Assembly (NCBI GenBank): GCA_018262895.1
Contig: JADFDJ010000006.1
Span: 100,566-164,565 of the forward strand
DNA: 64,000 nucleotides
DNA from: Methanomassiliicoccus sp.
GTDB lineage: Archaea; Thermoplasmatota; Thermoplasmata; Methanomassiliicoccales; Methanomassiliicoccaceae
Direction: 5' to 3'
Shown: in pieces, positions 1-8,892 of the stretch
How positions within the stretch are numbered: the stretch's first letter is position 1
Layout of the letters: each line of letters begins with the position of its first letter
Position numbers and translations under genes: made by a program
The notes under the pieces: model-generated
The model's database searches: none
Seen by the model: only the letters and a program-made list of their open reading frames with translations
Told to the model about the DNA's origin: nothing

Positions 1-1
1 G

Positions 2-955
2 AACACCTCCTACCTCCGGCCGGAGCTGGTGTCCAAGGTGGTGGATATGGTGACCAAGGGGGGAGGGAGACCGTTCCTGACCGACAGCAGCACCCTCTAC
101 AAGGGCATGCGCACCAACGCCGTGGACCACCTCCAGCTGGCGGCGCGGCACGGCTTCACCTACCCGGTGGTCAACGCCCCCGTCATCATAGCGGACGGGC
201 TGAAGGGGACCGACTATGTGGAGGTCCCAGTGAACCTTAGGCACTGTAAGACCGTCAAGGTGGGTTCGGTCGTCCAGGACGCTGATGCCCTCATCACGGT
301 GTCCCACTTCAAGGGACATAGCCTGACCGGGTTCGGAGGGGCCCTGAAGAACGTGGGCATGGGGCTGGGCTCCAGAAGGGGGAAGATGGAGATGCATGCC
401 CTCGTCCGAGCCAAGGTCGTGAAGGAGAGCTGCAGGGGCTGCGGCCAATGCATGCTCCGCTGCCCTCCCGGGGCCATACGGCTGAAGGGGAGAAAGGCCA
501 CCGTGGACCCAGAGAAGTGCATAGGCTGCGGCGAGTGTAATGTGGCCTGCCGCTACGGGGCTATCGATCTGGGCGACTGGACCAACTACATCGCCCTGCA
601 GGAGAGGATCGTCGAGTACTGCTACGGGATTCTGAAGGGGAAGGAAGGGAAGAGCGGTTTCATCACCTTCGTTATCGACGTCTCCCCCCTGTGCGACTGC
701 TATGAGTTCAACGACGTTCCCATAGTTCCGGACATAGGCATCCTGGCCTCCAGGGATATTGTGGCCATCGACCAGGCCGCGGCGGACCTGGTGAATGCTG
801 CTCCGGGAATTCAGGGGAGCATGCTGAAGGGCGACCTCACACCAGGTTCCGACAAGCTACGGGAGATCATGGATGCGGACTGGGGCGCCCAGCTACGATA
901 TGCCGAGGAGCTGGGGCTGGGCGAGAGGAGCTACGACCTCATCAAGGTCAGATGA
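2..955 (+). CDS. DUF362 protein with ferredoxin-type 4Fe-4S insert (5' partial)
   Basis: The reading frame is open from base 2 and ends at TGA 953-955, so the gene begins before the window; the GTG at 29 is only an internal codon. The upstream codons read NTSYLRPELV, typical of DUF362 proteins. The middle carries two ferredoxin-type cysteine clusters, CRGCGQCMLRCP and CIGCGECNVACR, each able to bind a 4Fe-4S cluster. The C-terminal part resembles the rest of the DUF362 family. Known members are cytoplasmic Fe-S proteins of unclear function. The missing N-terminus probably amounts to a few dozen residues. Family call is firm; function is not. Confidence 0.8.
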   Translation, partial: NTSYLRPELVSKVVDMVTKGGGRPFLTDSSTLYKGMRTNAVDHLQLAARHGFTYPVVNAPVIIADGLKGTDYVEVPVNLRHCKTVKVGSVVQDADALITVSHFKGHSLTGFGGALKNVGMGLGSRRGKMEMHALVRAKVVKESCRGCGQCMLRCPPGAIRLKGRKATVDPEKCIGCGECNVACRYGAIDLGDWTNYIALQERIVEYCYGILKGKEGKSGFITFVIDVSPLCDCYEFNDVPIVPDIGILASRDIVAIDQAAADLVNAAPGIQGSMLKGDLTPGSDKLREIMDADWGAQLRYAEELGLGERSYDLIKVR

Positions 956-991
956 GCTGGACCTTCGACCTACGCACTATGGCTGTACCTA

Positions 992-1004
992 CAAAAAATA
1001 TATT
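992..1004 (+). promoter_or_regulatory. Predicted TATA box for mptA
   Basis: The run AAAAAATATATTG lies in the short gap after the DUF362 gene. An archaeal start site about 25 bases downstream would fall near 1025-1030, just ahead of the N-terminal mptA codons at 1034-1049. This supports translation beginning near 1044 and not at the internal ATG 1091. Confidence 0.5.
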
Positions 1005-1043
1005 GACTATGAACCAATAGTCGCGCAACCCCAATCGAAGGTG

Positions 1044-1924
1044 ATGAAATACCAAGCGACGTACAGAACCGCAAGCTGGAGAACGGGTTCATGCTCAGCC
1101 GGGTGGGCGTCACAGGTGTCAAGAAGCCTGTGGTGGTCACCAGAGGCGGCCGATCGACCACGCTCTTCTGCACTCTGGATGTGTTCGTGGACCTTCCCTC
1201 GACCCAGAAGGGATCGCACCTGTCCCGGAACCTGGAAGCGATCAACGAGGCCGTGAGCATGAGCATGACAGAGCCCATCTCCGGTATCGAGATCGTTGCC
1301 GCCAACATCTGCCGCGCGCTGCGGGAGAAGCATGAGTATTCCACCTTCGCGGAGGTCCATCTCATTGCCGACTACTTCCTGGAGAGGCCAGGCCCCAGCG
1401 GGAAGCGGAACCTGGAGGCGTTCAAGATCATGGCCGATGCCATTAGCCGCAACGACGACGGCCTCAAGAAGATGATCGGTGTGGAGGTGGTGGGGATGAC
1501 CGCCTGTCCCTGCGCTATGGAGACAGTTAGAGAGCAGTACTGCAACAACGTCACCATGGAGGGGGACCTACCGGTGATAAGCCACAACCAGAGGAACGTG
1601 GCCACCTTGATGGTGGAGGTACCGGAGGACTGCGATGTGGAGGCGAACGACCTGATCGATGTGGTCGAGCAATCCTTCTCCTCCGCCACCTACGAGGTCC
1701 TCAAGCGGTCAGACGAGGCCAAGGTGGTCCTTCAGGCGCATCAACGGCCCAAGTTCGTCGAGGACGTGGTGCGGACCATGCTTTCCTTCCTCCTCGAAAG
1801 GTATCCTCATCTTCCGGACGGCGTGCAGGTCACGGTGCGAAGCGAGAGCGAGGAGTCCATTCACAAGCACAATGCCTTCGCGGAGCGCGTGGCCACCCTT
1901 GGCGACCTGCGCAACTCACGCTAG
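1044..1924 (+). CDS. mptA: GTP cyclohydrolase MptA (type IV, FolE2/COG1469 family); start disturbed
   Basis: MptA makes 7,8-dihydroneopterin 2',3'-cyclic phosphate from GTP, the first step of methanopterin biosynthesis. Family motifs are clear: MTACPCAME with the metal-binding cysteine, ISHNQRN, and IHKHNAFAE near the C-terminus. The first in-frame ATG is 1091, but conserved N-terminal codons continue upstream: from 1049 the frame reads IPSDVQNRKLENGF, matching the usual IPDxQ start, and is open to a stop at 1010. No standard start codon exists in that stretch. ATG 1044 would give MKIPSDVQ if the AAA run at 1047-1049 had one more A, so a one-base deletion or consensus error is likely. The stop TAG shares a CTAG palindrome with the convergent kinase gene. 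Confidence 0.88.
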
Positions 1925-4215
1925 GCCATTGGTTTGGAATCGCTGGTGACCGCTGGCAGGAGCACCACGAACCGCGTTCCCTTGGTGTGGTCCCCGGGCA
2001 CGCGATCCTCCACCCAGACCCGTCCGTTGATATCCTCGACCACCTTCTTCACCAGGTACAGGCCGAGGCCCGTGCCCTTGGTCCTACTGCGGCCCTTGCG
2101 GGCCCTCTGGAACAGCTTGCTCTTCTGCTCGTCGGGTATCCCCGGCCCATTGTCCTCGACGGATGTCTTATAGTACTCCCGGCCGCCCTCGAACACCCTG
2201 CTGAGCGTGATATCGATCTCCACCTGGCCCTCAGAGTGCTTCACAGCGTTCATGATGAGGTTGGAGAAGACGTCCTTGAGCAGTCCACTCGCCAGGACGA
2301 ACTTCTTGATCGACGTCTTGTAGGATATCTTGACCCCCTGCTCGGCAAATTTCTCATACTCGACCCGTATGTCCTCCAGCAGCCACCCCAGGTCCACCAG
2401 GGAGTGTTTGATCTCATGGTTATCTATCTGCTGGATCTTGCGAACGTTCTCGATGAGGTGGTTGCTGTCCCTCAGGATCTCCTGCGGTCTGGTCAGCAGC
2501 TGGGCGTGCTTGCTTTCAAGTTCCAGCTTTTCCATGGCGGTCTCCAGGTAGCTTAAGATGGCTGCGTTCATGTTGCCGATATCGTGAGACAGGAGATCGA
2601 TGTACAGCTCAGCCTGCTCCTTGGCCTCTATGGCGTCATGCTCCAACATCCTCTGCCTGGTTATGTCTTGAAGGACGGAGACCCCGCCGATGATCTTGCC
2701 CCGGTCGTCCCTTAGGGGAGAGGCGGAGTTCAGTATCGTGCCCCTGGAACCGTCAAGGCGGATGATGTCGAGCGCCGACCCCACGGTAGTCTTCCCCCTT
2801 TTCACGGCCTGGATGAGCGGCCAGTCCTCATTCCGAACCACTAGGCCGTTGTCCGACCACCAGGCCTTCAGGTTCACCTGTTCGATGGCCAGCGGAAGCC
2901 TCATCAGCTTGCCTCCCAGTATGGGATCCACCATCACGTTCCTCTCGATGACCTTGCCGGTCTGATCCGCCACCATGACCCCGACCGGAAGGCTGTCGAG
3001 GATCGTCCTGACGCGTTGTTTCTCTTGCTCCGCCCGCGCGGCCATGTCCTCGATCCTCTTGCGGGCGTTCACCTGCTCGGAGATGTCGGTGATGATCGCC
3101 AGAGCCCCGCCTTCACCCTTTAGAGGAAGGGGGACCGCTGAGAAGTGGACATAGTGGACGTTTCCGTCGCTAGCTGCCATCTCCAGGTCCATCTTGATGG
3201 GGGCATTGTCCTTGATGATCCCTTTTATCTTGTTCTCCACCTCAGGCAGGGGGCAGGAAATCTCCTCCAGCCTCTTGTCCCGGATCTCGTTGACCGTATG
3301 CCGATCGCATATATCCACGAAGGCCTGGTTGACCCACTTGATCCTCATCTCCGGACCGGAGAGCACCAGTATGCCCACGGGAGCGTTCTCGATGACCGTC
3401 TGCAGCAGCCACTTCTGCTCCCTGACCTCTTCGGATAGGCGCGCCCGCTCCTCCTCGGCCCGCATACGGTCGGTGACATCATGCACGATGGAGCAGAGGA
3501 ACGCCTGACCGTTCAGGTGGATGGGCGCGACCATCTCCTCGATGTCCCGCACCTGGCCGTCGGCCAACCGATGCTTTGCGTATGTACGCCCGGTCGAGGG
3601 GGGGAGAGCTGTGCCCGCCTCCCTATTCTCGCCCTGCAGCTCCGGAGGGGCTATCTCTCCCAGGTCCATGCCTATGAAGGAACCCGATGGGAACCCGTAG
3701 TAGTCGATGGCCGCCTGGTTGACGTCGACCACCTTGTGGGTCTGGGGGTCCACCAGGAACATCACCGCATGGTTCTCCTTGAACAGACTGACGTACCGCT
3801 CGTTACTCTCCCTCAGCTCCTCAAGGGTCCTCATTCTCTGGATGGCATAGCGGAGGGAACGCTCCAGGGCGAAGGTGTTCACCTCGCCCTTAACCAGGTA
3901 GTCCTGGGCCCCCAGGGATACGGCCAGGTCCCCCAGCTCCTCGTCGCTGGTCCCGGTAAGGACTATCACTGGGACGTTCGATGTGTGGCCCAGCATATGC
4001 TCCAAGGTGCTCAGCCCGAACGAGTCCGGCAGCCCCAGGTCCAGCAGGATCACGTCAGGACGGTCCTGCTTGAGAGAATCGATCGCATCATGGAGCCGCC
4101 GCGCCACCTGGATCTCGAACCGGGCTGAACGGGTAGCATCGAACATGGCCTGCATCAGGCCCACGTCCCCTGGATTATCCTCCACAAGAAGTACCTTGAT
4201 GGCCTTCGCCGGCAT
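1921..4215 (-). CDS. Hybrid sensor histidine kinase: REC-PAS-PAS-PAS-HisKA-HATPase
   Basis: A soluble multidomain signalling kinase of about 764 residues. An N-terminal receiver domain (about 5-120) has the phospho-acceptor Asp in ILLDLGLPD. Three PAS domains follow (about 135-250, 270-390, 405-525), the second and third ending in the usual DISEQ and DITRQ linkers. The H-box is LLSHDIGN, followed by an N-box (NLIMNAVKH), G1 (EDNGPGIPD) and G2 (GTGLGLYLV). There is no transmembrane segment, so sensing is probably cytoplasmic. In-frame starts exist up to 4260; I chose ATG 4215 because the receiver begins directly after it and a GAGG element sits upstream. No partner regulator is adjacent. The signal is unknown. 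Confidence 0.9.
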   Translation of the reverse strand: MPAKAIKVLLVEDNPGDVGLMQAMFDATRSARFEIQVARRLHDAIDSLKQDRPDVILLDLGLPDSFGLSTLEHMLGHTSNVPVIVLTGTSDEELGDLAVSLGAQDYLVKGEVNTFALERSLRYAIQRMRTLEELRESNERYVSLFKENHAVMFLVDPQTHKVVDVNQAAIDYYGFPSGSFIGMDLGEIAPPELQGENREAGTALPPSTGRTYAKHRLADGQVRDIEEMVAPIHLNGQAFLCSIVHDVTDRMRAEEERARLSEEVREQKWLLQTVIENAPVGILVLSGPEMRIKWVNQAFVDICDRHTVNEIRDKRLEEISCPLPEVENKIKGIIKDNAPIKMDLEMAASDGNVHYVHFSAVPLPLKGEGGALAIITDISEQVNARKRIEDMAARAEQEKQRVRTILDSLPVGVMVADQTGKVIERNVMVDPILGGKLMRLPLAIEQVNLKAWWSDNGLVVRNEDWPLIQAVKRGKTTVGSALDIIRLDGSRGTILNSASPLRDDRGKIIGGVSVLQDITRQRMLEHDAIEAKEQAELYIDLLSHDIGNMNAAILSYLETAMEKLELESKHAQLLTRPQEILRDSNHLIENVRKIQQIDNHEIKHSLVDLGWLLEDIRVEYEKFAEQGVKISYKTSIKKFVLASGLLKDVFSNLIMNAVKHSEGQVEIDITLSRVFEGGREYYKTSVEDNGPGIPDEQKSKLFQRARKGRSRTKGTGLGLYLVKKVVEDINGRVWVEDRVPGDHTKGTRFVVLLPAVTSDSKPMA

Positions 4216-4260
4216 GTCCTTCCTCTTCTCCCTGTTGATCGTCATACCTGTCATGTACAA

Positions 4261-4607
4261 TACTATCCTCCGCTAGGGGCTACGCGGGGAGTTACGTGAG
4301 CGGTCAGCGTGGCGTACTTCCCGTGGCGTCCGCACGCCCGCCCAGCCTGTCCTGATGCTCGGCGTTGAGATCCTGGCACGAGCCCATGATGGTCGGAGGA
4401 CCTTCGAGGATGGTCGTTCTGACCGTCAGGGCTTTTTTTTAACGAGCAGCGTTGTAGCAATCATAGTCCTATTCGCTCTATTTATACTCTCACGGCGACC
4501 GCTTGCACTGCAATCACGACTCTGAACATTTCACATGATCTCCTCATAACACAATGGAGAAAACGCTAATAGTACGCCTGACGTTCGCTCGCCAATCTGG
4601 TGTTCTC
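4261..4607. other. Intergenic region, GC-rich, with a T9 run
   Basis: This gap separates the divergent histidine kinase and HAD phosphatase genes, so it should hold both promoters. The first 170 bases are GC-rich and end at a small GGTC/GACC hairpin followed by nine T residues (near 4432-4440). That could end a plus-strand transcript. The later part is AT-rich and suits the HAD promoter. A short minus-strand reading frame here has no recognisable features and is not called. Confidence 0.4.
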
Positions 4608-5279
4608 ATGACAATAAAGGCCGTGGTGGTCGACGTTGATGGCACGCTCACCGATTTGGATAAGGTGATATCCACATCCGGGATCGAGGCTCTGCGCGAG
4701 GTACAGAGGAAGGGCGTCCCGGTCAGCATCGCCTCCGGGAACGTGCTCCCCGTCACCTACGGGCTCTCCACATACCTGGGGCTAAAAGGGCCGATGGTAG
4801 CGGAGAACGGGGGAGTGGTCTGCTACCAGGAAAGGATCTACCAGCTCTCTGAAGGCGTTCTGCCCGAGCAGGCCTATGAGCACCTGCGCACCAAGATGCC
4901 GGTGGAGCGCCTGTTCACGGACAACTGGAGGAGGACCGAGGTGGCACTCCGCCGCACCATGGACGTGGAGCGGGTCAAGGCCGAACTGAAAGGATGGAAC
5001 GTCACAATAGAGGTCACGGGATTTGCTATTCACCTCATGGACCCGGGCCATGGCAAGGCGGCCGGGGTTCGCAAGGTGGCCGAGATCCTGGGTATAGGGA
5101 TGTCGGAGATCGCCTCGTTCGGGGACTCGGATAACGATGTGGGGATGCTCAGGGAATGCGGAGAGAGCGTTGCTGTGGCCAACGCCTCGCCGGCGGCAAA
5201 GGGGGCTGCCAAGTATGTTAGCGCCTATCCCCATGCCGCAGGGGTAATTGACGGCCTGAAGAGGTTGGGGCTGCTGTAG
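4608..5279 (+). CDS. HAD-superfamily phosphatase, archaeal phosphoglycolate phosphatase type
   Basis: A 223-residue Cof-type HAD hydrolase that resembles the Thermoplasma phosphoglycolate phosphatase, which dephosphorylates 2-phosphoglycolate. HAD motif I is VVDVDGTLTD with both nucleophile/acid Asp residues, motif II is the serine in ASGN, motif III is the lysine in GHGKAAG, and motif IV is FGDSDNDVGM. A 54-base upstream extension to 4554 is open, but the ATG at 4608 places the motif I strand at the usual distance from the N-terminus. It is transcribed away from the kinase gene and converges on the TPR gene. Exact substrate is inferred from family resemblance. Confidence 0.85.
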   Translation: MTIKAVVVDVDGTLTDLDKVISTSGIEALREVQRKGVPVSIASGNVLPVTYGLSTYLGLKGPMVAENGGVVCYQERIYQLSEGVLPEQAYEHLRTKMPVERLFTDNWRRTEVALRRTMDVERVKAELKGWNVTIEVTGFAIHLMDPGHGKAAGVRKVAEILGIGMSEIASFGDSDNDVGMLRECGESVAVANASPAAKGAAKYVSAYPHAAGVIDGLKRLGLL

Positions 5280-5288
5280 CGGCTTACA

Positions 5289-5792
5289 TCATTTCCGCTG
5301 CAGAAGTTCCAGCGCGTCGCTCTCCGTGAGGCCTATGGAGAGCAGGAGATACTTCAGGGACTTCTTCATGACCATCTCCTCGGTCTTGTCGTCCATGTAG
5401 GCCTCCATGACCACTGGTGCGCGCTTGAAGTACTCCACCCCGAACTCCGAATAGTAATATGCCGCATTATCGGGGTCCAGCTCGGCGGCCTTCTTGTACG
5501 CGGCCTCAGCATCGTTGAACAGCCCGGCCTCCACGCAGAACGATCCCATGGAGCTATGGTAGAGAGGGTTCTTGGGGTCCAGCTCGGCGGCCTTCTTGTA
5601 CGCGGCCAGGATGTCCTCGGTCTTGACCTTGGGCACTAGGACCGCAGCCTCGGCCTTTCCGAACCAGGCCTCAGCGTTGCCAGCATCGACCTTGGTCACC
5701 TTCTCGAACTTGGAATATGCCTTCTGATAATCGCCCTCGTTGAGCAATTGATAAGCCTGTTTCATGAGCTTGTCAGCCGTCTCTTCAGCCAT
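5289..5792 (-). CDS. TPR-repeat protein
   Basis: A 167-residue soluble protein made mainly of tetratricopeptide repeats. The 34-residue units are visible as A-Y-x-L-L-N-E-G-D-Y, AWFGKAEAAV and two near-identical AAYKKAAELDP blocks, the second pair arising from internal duplication (also visible in the DNA as a repeated GTCCAGCTCGGCGGCCTT stretch). Such repeats form a protein-binding superhelix. No catalytic domain is present and no partner is suggested by context; it converges with the HAD gene (9-base gap) and is divergent from gatC. Function beyond protein binding cannot be read from sequence. Confidence 0.8.
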   Translation of the reverse strand: MAEETADKLMKQAYQLLNEGDYQKAYSKFEKVTKVDAGNAEAWFGKAEAAVLVPKVKTEDILAAYKKAAELDPKNPLYHSSMGSFCVEAGLFNDAEAAYKKAAELDPDNAAYYYSEFGVEYFKRAPVVMEAYMDDKTEEMVMKKSLKYLLLSIGLTESDALELLQRK

Positions 5793-5897
5793 CTCATTTC
5801 CTCCGTTATCTGCCGTGATGTAAACCCCAATATGAGATAAACCTTATTGCATGAGACGTGGCTGGTGCGACCCACAAGAACAGGGGCGTAACAAAAT

Positions 5898-5904
5898 GTT
5901 ATAT
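5898..5904 (+). promoter_or_regulatory. Predicted TATA box of the gatCAB operon
   Basis: TTATATA lies about 50 bases before the gatC ATG in the AT-rich gap between the divergent TPR gene and gatC. A start site about 25 bases downstream would leave a short leader. Confidence 0.5.
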
Positions 5905-5953
5905 AGCCTCCGTTTAATGCCCAAAATCGTACTAAGGCCAGGTCAGTGTTGTT

Positions 5954-6226
5954 ATGGACAAGGAGACCGTGCTCAAGGTAGCCAGGGTGGCCAGGTTGAG
6001 GCTCACCGATGAAGAGCTGGAGCGCTATGCTGCCGACCTCGAGGACATCCTGACGGCCTTCTCCGTTCTGGACGAGGCACCCGGCGCCGAGGACTTCGAT
6101 CTCGGGCCCATCAAGGTGGAGGATGTCTTCCGAGAGGATGAGGTGATCACGAGCATCGATGCTTCCGAGCTGCGCGAGGTCATGGGCACCAAGGAAGATT
6201 GGGTGAGGGGGCCGCGCCTCTCATGA
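5954..6226 (+). CDS. gatC: Asp/Glu-tRNA amidotransferase subunit C
   Basis: GatC is the small subunit that braces GatA and GatB in the tRNA-dependent amidotransferase, which converts Asp-tRNA(Asn) to Asn-tRNA(Asn) and in bacteria also Glu-tRNA(Gln). The 90 residues have the family pattern: an N-terminal helix VARVARLRLTDEELERYAADLEDIL and a following acidic segment with FREDEV. It is the first gene of gatC-gatA-gatB. Its TGA overlaps the gatA ATG in an ATGA junction, indicating translational coupling. Length is normal for the family. Confidence 0.92.
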   Translation: MDKETVLKVARVARLRLTDEELERYAADLEDILTAFSVLDEAPGAEDFDLGPIKVEDVFREDEVITSIDASELREVMGTKEDWVRGPRLS

Positions 6227-7548
6227 GCTTCTTCCCCAGCGCCGCCTGGCTCAAGGAACTGGACGAGAAGCATCAGCTGTTCACCGAGCGGCTGGAGGAC
6301 CCCCTGGCTTTCGAGGGTGGGCAGTTCCACTTCTCGGCCAAGGACAATCTTTGCGCCCGTGACTTCCAGGCACGGGCGGGGAGCCTGATCCTCAAGGGCT
6401 ACCGGCCGCCGTTCGATGCCACCCCCATCAAGAGGCTGAGGGAGAACGGCGGGCTGCTGCTGGGAAAGACCAACATGGACGAGTATGGTTTCGGCAGCTT
6501 CTCCACGAACTCCGCCTACGGGATACCACGCAATCCTTTCGACATTGAAAGGTGCTGCGGAGGTTCCTCGGGCGGGGCCGCTGCCACGGCCAGCCTGATA
6601 CGGGACCACGTGGCTCTGGGAGTTAGCACCGGAGGCTCCATCTCCTGCCCCTCCTCCTTCTGCGGAGTGGTCGGCCTGACCCCTACTTACGGCAGGGTGT
6701 CGCGCTGGGGTCTGATCGATTACGGCAACTCCCTGGACAAGGTGGGGCTCATATCCCGGACCGTCAGGGACATAGAGCAATACCTTCCGGTCATCGCGGG
6801 CCCGGACCACCGGGACCCCACCTCCCAGGTCCAGCCGCCCCTCGATCTCCGTGGCGAGGTCAGGACCGTTGGTGTACCAGAGGAGGCCCGCACGGGCCTG
6901 AGCCCAGAGGTTGCAGGGGCCTTCGAGGAGGCCCTCAGGGACCTCCAGAGGAGCGGCATTGTAGTGCGCGAGGTCCGCATGCCGTCCCTGCGGTTCGCCA
7001 TCTCCACCTATTACATCCTGGCGACCTCGGAGGCATCCACGAACCTGGCCCGCTATTGCGGTATGCGCTTCGGGGCCATGAACGAGAACTTCGATCAGGG
7101 CTTCAACGATTTCTTCTCCGATACCCGCTCACGTGACTTCGGGACAGAGGCCAAGAGGAGGATCCTGCTGGGGACATTCTCGAGAATGGTGGGCTTCCGA
7201 AACAAGTACTACGTCAAGGCCCTGCAGGTGAGGAAGCAGATCATCCGTGATTACCAGAAGGTCATGGAGGATTGTGATGTGGTGCTGACACCCACCATGC
7301 CCTTCGTGGCCCCCCGTTTCGATGAGATCGAGAGGATGAAACCCCTGGAGATGTACCAGGCCGACTATCTGACCTGCCCCCCCAACCTCACCGGTATGCC
7401 ACACCTGTCCATTCCCTGCGGTTACGCTCACGGCATGCCCATCGGAATGCAGGCGGTAGCCCCCCACTGGCAAGAGGGTACCTTGCTATCATTTGCCCGT
7501 TCCTGGGAGGGTTCCTTCCACTATCGGTTCCCGGAGGTGGCGGAATGA
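6223..7548 (+). CDS. gatA: Asp/Glu-tRNA amidotransferase subunit A (amidase)
   Basis: GatA hydrolyses glutamine and passes ammonia to GatB. This 441-residue protein carries the amidase signature: catalytic lysine in FSAKDNLCARD, the CCGGSSGGAA glycine/serine region, and the cis-serine and nucleophile serine in GVSTGGSIS. The ATG at 6223 overlaps the gatC stop (ATGA) and fits the family N-terminus; an upstream GTG at 6199 would add eight unlikely residues. The gene ends in another ATGA junction with gatB. Slightly shorter than typical bacterial GatA of about 480 residues, chiefly at the N-terminus. Confidence 0.95.
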   Translation: MSFFPSAAWLKELDEKHQLFTERLEDPLAFEGGQFHFSAKDNLCARDFQARAGSLILKGYRPPFDATPIKRLRENGGLLLGKTNMDEYGFGSFSTNSAYGIPRNPFDIERCCGGSSGGAAATASLIRDHVALGVSTGGSISCPSSFCGVVGLTPTYGRVSRWGLIDYGNSLDKVGLISRTVRDIEQYLPVIAGPDHRDPTSQVQPPLDLRGEVRTVGVPEEARTGLSPEVAGAFEEALRDLQRSGIVVREVRMPSLRFAISTYYILATSEASTNLARYCGMRFGAMNENFDQGFNDFFSDTRSRDFGTEAKRRILLGTFSRMVGFRNKYYVKALQVRKQIIRDYQKVMEDCDVVLTPTMPFVAPRFDEIERMKPLEMYQADYLTCPPNLTGMPHLSIPCGYAHGMPIGMQAVAPHWQEGTLLSFARSWEGSFHYRFPEVAE

Positions 7549-8891
7549 AGATCGGACTGGAGATACACGTGCAGCTGCCAACTCGCTCCAAGCTATTCTG
7601 CGGCTGCTCCACCGGAGGGGACGCCCCCAACAGCATGGTGTGCCCGGTGTGCCTGGGCTTCCCCGGCTCGCGACCGTTTCTGAACAGGAGGGCTCTGGAG
7701 ATGGGGGTCCTCATCACCAAGTTCCTCAACTGCAAGATCACCGATAGAATCTGGTTCTCCCGCAAGACGTACTTCTATCCTGACCTGCCCAAGAACTTCC
7801 AGATAACCCAGTACGAGAGCGCCCTGGGTTTCGACGGACACTTCATGGTGGGCGAGAAGCGCATCGGCATCTGGAGGGTCCATCTAGAGGAGGACCCGGG
7901 GAGGGTCAAGAGGGTCGGACGTGCGGGAGAGGAGGTATCGTTGATCGATTATAACCGCTCAGGGGTCCCGCTCGTGGAGATAGTGACCGCCCCTGATCTC
8001 TCATCCCCCGCCGAGGCCCGGGACTTTCTTACGGACCTTATCATAGAGCTTAGGAGGCTTATCGGGGTTTCTGGCGAGGAGCAGACCATGCGGGTGGATG
8101 CCAACATTTCCATCGGAGAGGACCGAGTGGAGATAAAGAACATCACTGGGCTCAAGAACGTGGAGAAAGGGCTGAAGTCCGAGGTCACCCGCCAGACCAA
8201 GCTCCTGGCCGTGGGCAAGAGGATCGTTCGCGAGACCCGTCACTACGACGAGTCACGGGGCGTGACCCTGCCTGGTCGGGAGAAGGAGCAGGAGGCCGAT
8301 TACGGATATATAGGCGAACCGGACCTGGGCACCTATCGGATCGGACCATTGGCGGAGAGCATGGTGGTCCCCGAGACCCCGCTGGTGCGGGCTCAACGCA
8401 TGCAGAAGGAGCACGGCATCAGCGCCCAGGCGGCACGGCAGATAGTCCTTACCGACTGGGAGCTCGCAGATCTGTTCGAATCGCTGTCCCGCAGGGTGGG
8501 AGGAGATACCGCGATGAGCTGGACCATGGGGCCGATTAGCTCAGGTTGGAAGGTCCTGAAGGCCAACACCGATGGGTCCTGGAAGAAGGTCACGGACATA
8601 GTGGAGGCGGTCTCCGAAGGAAGCATGTCCGACAGCGAGGGACGATTGCGCATAGCTGCTCTCTCCGGGGGACATGAGATTGAGGGGATTAACAACGGCC
8701 CGTCCACAGACCTGGACGGCCTCATAGTGCGTCTCGTTGACCAGCACCCGGAGGTCGTCAAGGACTTCAAGAAGGGGAACGAGAAGGCGGCGAACTTCCT
8801 CATCGGTCAGGTCATGAAGGAGACCAGGGGGCAGTTCGCGTCCAAGGTCATCGCTGAGAAGATGAAGAGGGAATTGGGGAAAAGGGTTTAG
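7545..8891 (+). CDS. gatB: Asp/Glu-tRNA amidotransferase subunit B
   Basis: GatB binds the mischarged tRNA and performs the kinase/transamidation step. The 448 residues open with KIGLEIHVQLPTRSKLFCGCS, the family start, and continue with the CPVCLGFPG zinc-type cysteine pair, the LPKNFQITQYE substrate region and the RVDANISIG motif. The C-terminal 150 residues form the helical and YqeY-like tail domain. It is coupled to gatA by overlap and converges with aspS, the two stops separated by one base. Together with a bacterial-type AspRS and no AsnRS in view, it points to indirect Asn-tRNA formation. Confidence 0.95.
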   Translation: MKIGLEIHVQLPTRSKLFCGCSTGGDAPNSMVCPVCLGFPGSRPFLNRRALEMGVLITKFLNCKITDRIWFSRKTYFYPDLPKNFQITQYESALGFDGHFMVGEKRIGIWRVHLEEDPGRVKRVGRAGEEVSLIDYNRSGVPLVEIVTAPDLSSPAEARDFLTDLIIELRRLIGVSGEEQTMRVDANISIGEDRVEIKNITGLKNVEKGLKSEVTRQTKLLAVGKRIVRETRHYDESRGVTLPGREKEQEADYGYIGEPDLGTYRIGPLAESMVVPETPLVRAQRMQKEHGISAQAARQIVLTDWELADLFESLSRRVGGDTAMSWTMGPISSGWKVLKANTDGSWKKVTDIVEAVSEGSMSDSEGRLRIAALSGGHEIEGINNGPSTDLDGLIVRLVDQHPEVVKDFKKGNEKAANFLIGQVMKETRGQFASKVIAEKMKRELGKRV

Positions 8892-8892
8892 T

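Noticed and set aside
873..1256. 127-codon plus-strand frame across the mptA start
   Set aside because: It overlaps mptA in another frame and has no family similarity; only its codons near 1044 matter, for the mptA start question.
1987..2556. Long antisense frames opposite real genes, such as this 189-codon one
   Set aside because: They mirror coding sequence of GC-rich genes and have no motifs; the opposite-strand genes explain them.
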